Positions 5,498 to 8,992 of a stretch of 8,992 nucleotides of DNA are shown here, one piece after another; position 1 is the first letter of the stretch; each line of letters begins with the position of its first letter. Both the position numbers and the translations under genes were made by a program. Below the pieces are notes generated by a model. It had not been told where the DNA came from and searched no databases. It saw only the letters and a list, made by a program, of their open reading frames with translations. Source of the stretch: Tannerella sp. (GTDB lineage Bacteria > Bacteroidota > Bacteroidia > Bacteroidales > Tannerellaceae); contig JAIRXI010000186.1 of assembly GCA_031268395.1 (NCBI GenBank), forward strand, positions 1 to 8,992, in the 5' to 3' direction.

Positions 5498-7672
5498 CTA
5501 CAGGGACTGCTCCACATCGATCAAGGTCCATCCGGAGCCGGGCTTCAGCGTTCTCAGGCCAAGTGAATCCATTGCATAAATCTTGAATGAATCGGCATTT
5601 GCCAGGGGGAAAGCGCCGGAAAAGCCGTCACATTCAAAAACTATCCAGTGTTGAATCTCGTTTTCAGAGATTTTATTCTCTGTGATCATCATTCTTTTTA
5701 GCCGGTTGGTTTCAATGAAATTACCTGTCGGCAACCTGAAACAACTGCTTGATAAATTCGAGCAGCTCAAAAAGGTGATAGAGCCTTTGGCCAGGGACAG
5801 TATATTCCCCTCTTTTGTATAAACGGTTGAATCTTCAATTTGGGGAGCCTCGGCGTCATGGTCGAAACAGATCTCTTTCAAATCTGTCAGGCGAATATAC
5901 CCTTGTTTCCCTCTCTTGGGAAAAACAAAAGAAGGACAACTGTTTGACTTGACCAGCTCCATGGTTCCGGAAAGGCGGTTGCCGGAAATATCTTCTATTT
6001 CGATCTGATAAGCAGAACCGGCATGATTCATCATTCTTATCGCTGATATTTCCGAAAACGGTATACGTATGTCACTGGTAAAACCTCCGAATATCGACAT
6101 TCTTCCATTATTGACCGTCGTATTTATGTTCGTATACGGAATCAGCCCGCCATGGAGATGAATTTCCAGTGCGTAGACAGAATTTGCCGGACACTGATAT
6201 TTCTCGCCTGACAAGGCAGTGATTTCAGCAAGCCCCTCGCCGTAAAATCTGTTCCTGTCATTCTTTATTTCCGGCCATTTTATATGGGGCAGCGGAGTAG
6301 GGGCCGGTGCAGATTCGCTTTGCGGGCCAAACAGGTCGATACGGGCCAGTTGAGTGACAGGCAGCGAGAAACATCCATATTGATTGATCCCGATCAGGAC
6401 AGGAATATGGTATTTTATGAATGTCTCCTCCTGAATCAAACCTGATTTCAGCTCAAAACCAAGCTTTATTGTTTTGTTGGTACCTTCTGCCGGCAGTCTG
6501 TTTATTTGCAATGATTTGAGCCTTCGAAATTCGATTTCCGAACTGCTTAAATGGATATTTTGAGTTCTTACCCGAAAAGGCATTCCGTTATGGGGATGCA
6601 TATCCGACCAGGCAAGCATCGCTGACGGTACATAAAAAGAAATGCCGTCAGTGGTTGTAAGTAATGCCAGGTCGACAGGCGTTTTCAGCTGTTTGTCCTT
6701 ATCAAATACTACCGATGAAATCTCCGACACCGGGATCGTTTTGTAGCTTTTGCCGGCCAACATGCCAAGTGTAAAATCGGAATGATTTTCACGATAATAC
6801 CTTGTCCCGTCTGCCATGTACATAACTATGCCCAGTTTATGACCGTTATTTTCCGGAACAGATACCTCGAAAGATTTCATATTTTGGAAAGAGTAAAAAT
6901 TTTCATCAGCGCCATAGCGGTAATTCTCCTCCGTCAATTTATCGTGAAATGAGATACCCGCGAAATTTCCATCGTTTCGCGGAACAATAAATGTATTGAG
7001 AGGAACCTCCAAAACCGTTTCGTCTTTCAATCTTATGGTGGCGGTTCCGGCAGGCATAAAGGGCATGATAATCGAAGAATCGAACGTAAGAGTTTGCTCT
7101 TTGTTTGTATTGTCGGCAATGGTTTCCGGTACGGTCAAGTCTGATTTTACGGATGCAGGAGAGCGGTACGGCGCTTCGGGTAAACGGCTGTTTTGAATGT
7201 GATTATTTTTACCGGATACAGTCATGGAGGCATTTTTATCCAGTGTCGCTTCGGGAACAACCTTTAGAAGTTTTTCAAAGAACAGTTCGTCCGTCTTGTA
7301 GGTATAATGGTGAATGGCCTGGTTCAAACCCAACTGGAGATTCATGCCGGGCGACATTTCCGTTGGCATGAGGTAAATACTCAACATCAACTTCCGGAAA
7401 TTCAAGGCAAATGTAATTTCCCGGCGCACATTATCGGACGCCATGGAGTCGGGAGAAATAAACAGCATCACAGCGCTTGCCTTTGACAGATGTTCGGCAA
7501 TAGATTCCGGCCATTCCGAACCGGGATCAATTCCTTCGTCATACCAGATACGGTAACCCATGTTATAGAGTTGTTTGATTATCGGAAAAACCTTTTCCGA
7601 ATTTTTGTGAGCATAACTGATAAAGATGTATTCTTCATTGCCCTCACAGGCTTTAAATGGCAAAGCGCTCAT
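5498..7672 (-). CDS. TIR-domain protein with C-terminal beta-module array
   Basis: This 724-residue protein has no signal peptide or membrane segment and is probably cytosolic. Residues about 14-138 form a TIR_2-type domain (PF13676): YIFISYAHKNSEKV at 15-28, a BB-loop-like DEGIDPGSEWPESIAEHL at 45-62, FISPDSMASDNVRREI at 71-86. E85 aligns with the Glu that is catalytic in TIR NADases, so NAD+ cleavage is possible. A polar linker (about 140-205) is followed by roughly eight beta-rich modules of about 50-70 residues: 211-272, 279-325, 333-393, 401-449, then a proline-rich linker (451-466), then 481-549, 554-605, 614-665, 674-702. Each begins with a strand and a D/S-G turn (MADG, TTDG, KSG, LSGE, ISGN, KEG, CDG) and most end in a motif like F-x-L/I-P-x-x-x-I/L-x-x-I (FSLPVTQLARI at 435, IRIPFSEISAI at 535). 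I recognise no named family for the modules. Bacterial TIR proteins act in phage defence or, less often, on host signalling; either is inference here. The start ATG has no Shine-Dalgarno. The gene lies about 70 nt downstream of DUF6261 and is A+T-rich. Confidence 0.85.
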   Translation of the reverse strand: MSALPFKACEGNEEYIFISYAHKNSEKVFPIIKQLYNMGYRIWYDEGIDPGSEWPESIAEHLSKASAVMLFISPDSMASDNVRREITFALNFRKLMLSIYLMPTEMSPGMNLQLGLNQAIHHYTYKTDELFFEKLLKVVPEATLDKNASMTVSGKNNHIQNSRLPEAPYRSPASVKSDLTVPETIADNTNKEQTLTFDSSIIMPFMPAGTATIRLKDETVLEVPLNTFIVPRNDGNFAGISFHDKLTEENYRYGADENFYSFQNMKSFEVSVPENNGHKLGIVMYMADGTRYYRENHSDFTLGMLAGKSYKTIPVSEISSVVFDKDKQLKTPVDLALLTTTDGISFYVPSAMLAWSDMHPHNGMPFRVRTQNIHLSSSEIEFRRLKSLQINRLPAEGTNKTIKLGFELKSGLIQEETFIKYHIPVLIGINQYGCFSLPVTQLARIDLFGPQSESAPAPTPLPHIKWPEIKNDRNRFYGEGLAEITALSGEKYQCPANSVYALEIHLHGGLIPYTNINTTVNNGRMSIFGGFTSDIRIPFSEISAIRMMNHAGSAYQIEIEDISGNRLSGTMELVKSNSCPSFVFPKRGKQGYIRLTDLKEICFDHDAEAPQIEDSTVYTKEGNILSLAKGSITFLSCSNLSSSCFRLPTGNFIETNRLKRMMITENKISENEIQHWIVFECDGFSGAFPLANADSFKIYAMDSLGLRTLKPGSGWTLIDVEQSL

Positions 7673-7742
7673 TGTATTTCCGTTTTTTTAAGTTTATATT
7701 ACTTATTCTGCCTTTATACATGCCCTGTCCGGCTTTATCCGG

Positions 7743-8489
7743 TCACACATCAGCATCGCCGTCCTTTTTCCCGGCATGAATACGTCCGAGATGCTGTGCG
7801 AGCTTGTTTTTATACTCGGTGGCATGGGCGTTGTATTCGGCGACGAATCCGGGCACGAAGTCCCGTCCGTGAAGATTGATCATGGCGTCGAGGCGGTCGG
7901 TAATCTGCTGGTAGACAGCGTCCAGTTCGCGCCGCACCTGCCTGACGCGCAGTTCAGTCTGCTGAGCTATTTCGCCCGTGCGTTCGTCGAGCAGCGCGGC
8001 CAGCGCCTGTGCAGCCTGTTCATGCGCCTCGATCCACGGACCGAGATTCATGGTCTCCACGTCGGCCGCCCGCGCCCGCAGGTCCTGCACAAGGTTGAAG
8101 GACGAGCCAAGTTCCTGCCGGTAAGACTCCCGCCCGATATTGCCGTAATGCTCGAATACGACAATGACGTTTTCGGCAGCCCGCCGCACGGTCATGTCGA
8201 AGTGGTGCAGGCAGGTGCGGACATATTCGTGCATACCGGAGAAGGAGACGTCAAATTTGTGGTCGGCCACGGCTATACGCGCCGTATCCGCGCTTTTGCG
8301 AATACGTTCCAGCGCCGTGGTCAATTCTCCGAGTCTGTGTCGGAACGGTATGATAAATAAACATATACCCAGCGATTCAACGTCGTAGCTGGTATACAGC
8401 TGATTGTTTTCGGTGTGAAAACGGAAATACAGTTCGTTTGGAAGGGATTTTGTTCTTACCCTGACCAGTTTTCCAGTTAATGATGCCAT
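7743..8489 (-). CDS. DUF6261 family protein
   Basis: From ATG 8489 the product is 248 residues, highly charged and mainly helical after about residue 50. The order of motifs matches what I recall of DUF6261, a Bacteroidota family of about 220-250 residues with no known function: ALERIRKSADTARIAVADHK, then HHF, VFEHYGNIGRESY, FNLVQDLR, ADVETMNLGPWIEAHE, DERTGE, VRQVRRELDAVYQQITDRLD, and a C-terminal FVPGFVAEYNAH. No signal peptide or membrane segment is visible. The frame can be extended to a TTG at 8498, but the ATG three codons in is preferred. No Shine-Dalgarno is seen. The gene is G+C-rich, unlike the downstream TIR gene, which starts about 70 nt after its stop with no convincing promoter between. 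Co-transcription is plausible. A repeat-bearing leader precedes it. Confidence 0.75.
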   Translation of the reverse strand: MASLTGKLVRVRTKSLPNELYFRFHTENNQLYTSYDVESLGICLFIIPFRHRLGELTTALERIRKSADTARIAVADHKFDVSFSGMHEYVRTCLHHFDMTVRRAAENVIVVFEHYGNIGRESYRQELGSSFNLVQDLRARAADVETMNLGPWIEAHEQAAQALAALLDERTGEIAQQTELRVRQVRRELDAVYQQITDRLDAMINLHGRDFVPGFVAEYNAHATEYKNKLAQHLGRIHAGKKDGDADV

Positions 8490-8554
8490 ACGGTTCAATT
8501 AAAAATTACGGATTAAAAGTGATAAATAAACAGAAGACCGTCCACGGGATTGCG

Positions 8555-8710
8555 GGGGGACGGGTGACCTGCTGGAAATGCCTCCTGCACGGTTGCGGGA
8601 GACCTGTGACATGCGGGGCAGGCTTCCCGCAGGCGTGCGGGAGACTTGTGACATGCGGGGCAGGCTTCCCGCACGGTTGCGGCCGGTGATTTGCAGGCGG
8701 CAACGGTCAT
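8555..8710. repeat. Tandem 42-nt hairpin repeat array
   Basis: Two near-identical 38-nt units (8594-8631 and 8636-8673) differ at one base and are separated by a 4-nt spacer, giving a 42-nt period. Degenerate units flank them on both sides (about 8555-8590 and 8678-8710). Each unit begins TGCGGGA and ends TCCCGCA, so it can fold into a hairpin with 13-nt arms (two mismatches) and a 12-nt loop. In one minus-strand frame the array reads as a 14-residue repeat (SPARLREACPACHR-like), but it looks structural rather than coding. The spacers alternate between CGGT and GGCG. Confidence 0.85.
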
Positions 8711-8722
8711 GCTTCCGCCTTT

Positions 8723-8740
8723 CCGGACAGACTTGTCCGG
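8723..8740. repeat. Small perfect hairpin
   Basis: CCGGACA at 8723-8729 and TGTCCGG at 8734-8740 form a 7-bp stem with a GACT loop. No T-run follows on either strand, so it is not an obvious terminator. A similar run without the second arm occurs at 65-78. Confidence 0.6.
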
Positions 8741-8947
8741 CAGAAAACGGTGTCCTGTCAGTGCGCAGGGCTGTAAATACAGTACATTTACCGTCAGCAA
8801 AAGTTAATTGTAAGGGAGGGGGTAATGAGCCGTACAACTTTCGCGCCGGGAAGAAATGGCTTCCGGTGAACATCCATCCGGTTGTCCTGGCGGGCATCCG
8901 TACGGCCGAATATGTATGACTTTTACTCACAGGCTATTTTTTCACCG

Positions 8948-8976
8948 CAAATATAGAATTTTTTTTTATACCGGAA
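8948..8976 (-). promoter_or_regulatory. Leftward promoter with T9 tract in spacer
   Basis: On the minus strand TTC (8974-8976), an 18-nt spacer and TATATTTG (8948-8955) fit the Bacteroidota pattern, with the same TTC variant as the rhamnosidase promoter. The spacer contains nine consecutive T on the plus strand (8959-8967). It would transcribe the repeat-bearing leader and then DUF6261 and perhaps TIR. Confidence 0.5.
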
Positions 8977-8992
8977 CGTGAGACGGGAAAAA

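Larger units (their letters stand above)
8490..8947 (-). other. Long leader upstream of the DUF6261 gene
   Basis: No well-supported gene lies here. Open frames exist on both strands, but a 42-nt-period repeat keeps several frames open at once. One minus-strand frame (8499-8930) begins with GTG just inside the promoter and cannot be fully excluded. The region includes the hairpin array (about 8555-8710), a perfect 7-bp hairpin (8723-8740) and a GTAAAT/ATTTAC inverted pair (8773-8791). If the promoter at 8948-8976 drives DUF6261, this is a structured 5' untranslated leader of about 450 nt. Confidence 0.5.

Noticed and set aside
8555..8710. CRISPR array
   Set aside because: Only two good units occur, the spacers are 4 nt, and the units are themselves hairpins; no cas genes are in the window.
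8499..8930. A 143-codon minus-strand frame starting GTG, with a promoter just upstream
   Set aside because: Its length depends on a 42-nt repeat that keeps several frames open on both strands, and it has no Shine-Dalgarno or recognisable domain. It is kept as an alternative within the leader.

Overview
The window looks like a chromosomal accessory segment from a member of the Bacteroidota, probably order Bacteroidales. Four promoter candidates fit the Bacteroidota sigma pattern (TTG or TTC, 18 nt, TAnnTTTG). Most starts are preceded by A-rich sequence rather than a Shine-Dalgarno. There are two Bacteroidota-style lipoproteins and one protein of the Bacteroidota-restricted DUF6261 family. No rRNA, tRNA, CRISPR array, transposase or integrase was seen. 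Species cannot be told from the sequence alone.

Layout: 1-595 is a non-coding, repeat-rich stretch. It holds four copies of a GC-rich palindrome (core CCGTCCCGGCCGGGACGG), a fragment resembling a dispersed repeat of many bacterial genomes, and a promoter. 596-1696 (+) encodes an AlkZ-like winged-helix protein, probably a DNA glycosylase, whose last 17 codons and stop lie inside a 96-nt imperfect inverted repeat. 1817-4507 (+) encodes a lipoprotein GH78 alpha-L-rhamnosidase with its own promoter. A strong bidirectional terminator (4608-4646) separates this rightward half from a leftward half.

The leftward half, in order of transcription, has four parts. (1) A leader of about 450 nt (roughly 8490-8940) contains a 42-nt-period hairpin repeat array and a promoter with a T9 tract in its spacer. 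(2) A DUF6261 protein follows (7743-8489). (3) About 70 nt later comes a 724-residue cytosolic protein (5498-7672) with an N-terminal TIR domain, a candidate NADase, and about eight tandem beta-rich modules that I cannot assign to a family. (4) After a 384-nt spacer comes a small lipoprotein of unknown function (4730-5113) with its own promoter and an unusually strong Shine-Dalgarno. The TIR and small lipoprotein genes are visibly more A+T-rich than the rhamnosidase and DUF6261 genes, which suggests acquisition.

The rightward genes are a DNA-repair candidate and a glycan-degradation enzyme and do not obviously work together. The most promising unknown is the TIR/beta-module protein, possibly transcribed with DUF6261. 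Its architecture, a catalytic TIR plus a large repeat region that could sense a ligand or form a scaffold, is what a single- or two-gene defence system would look like. That role is inference.
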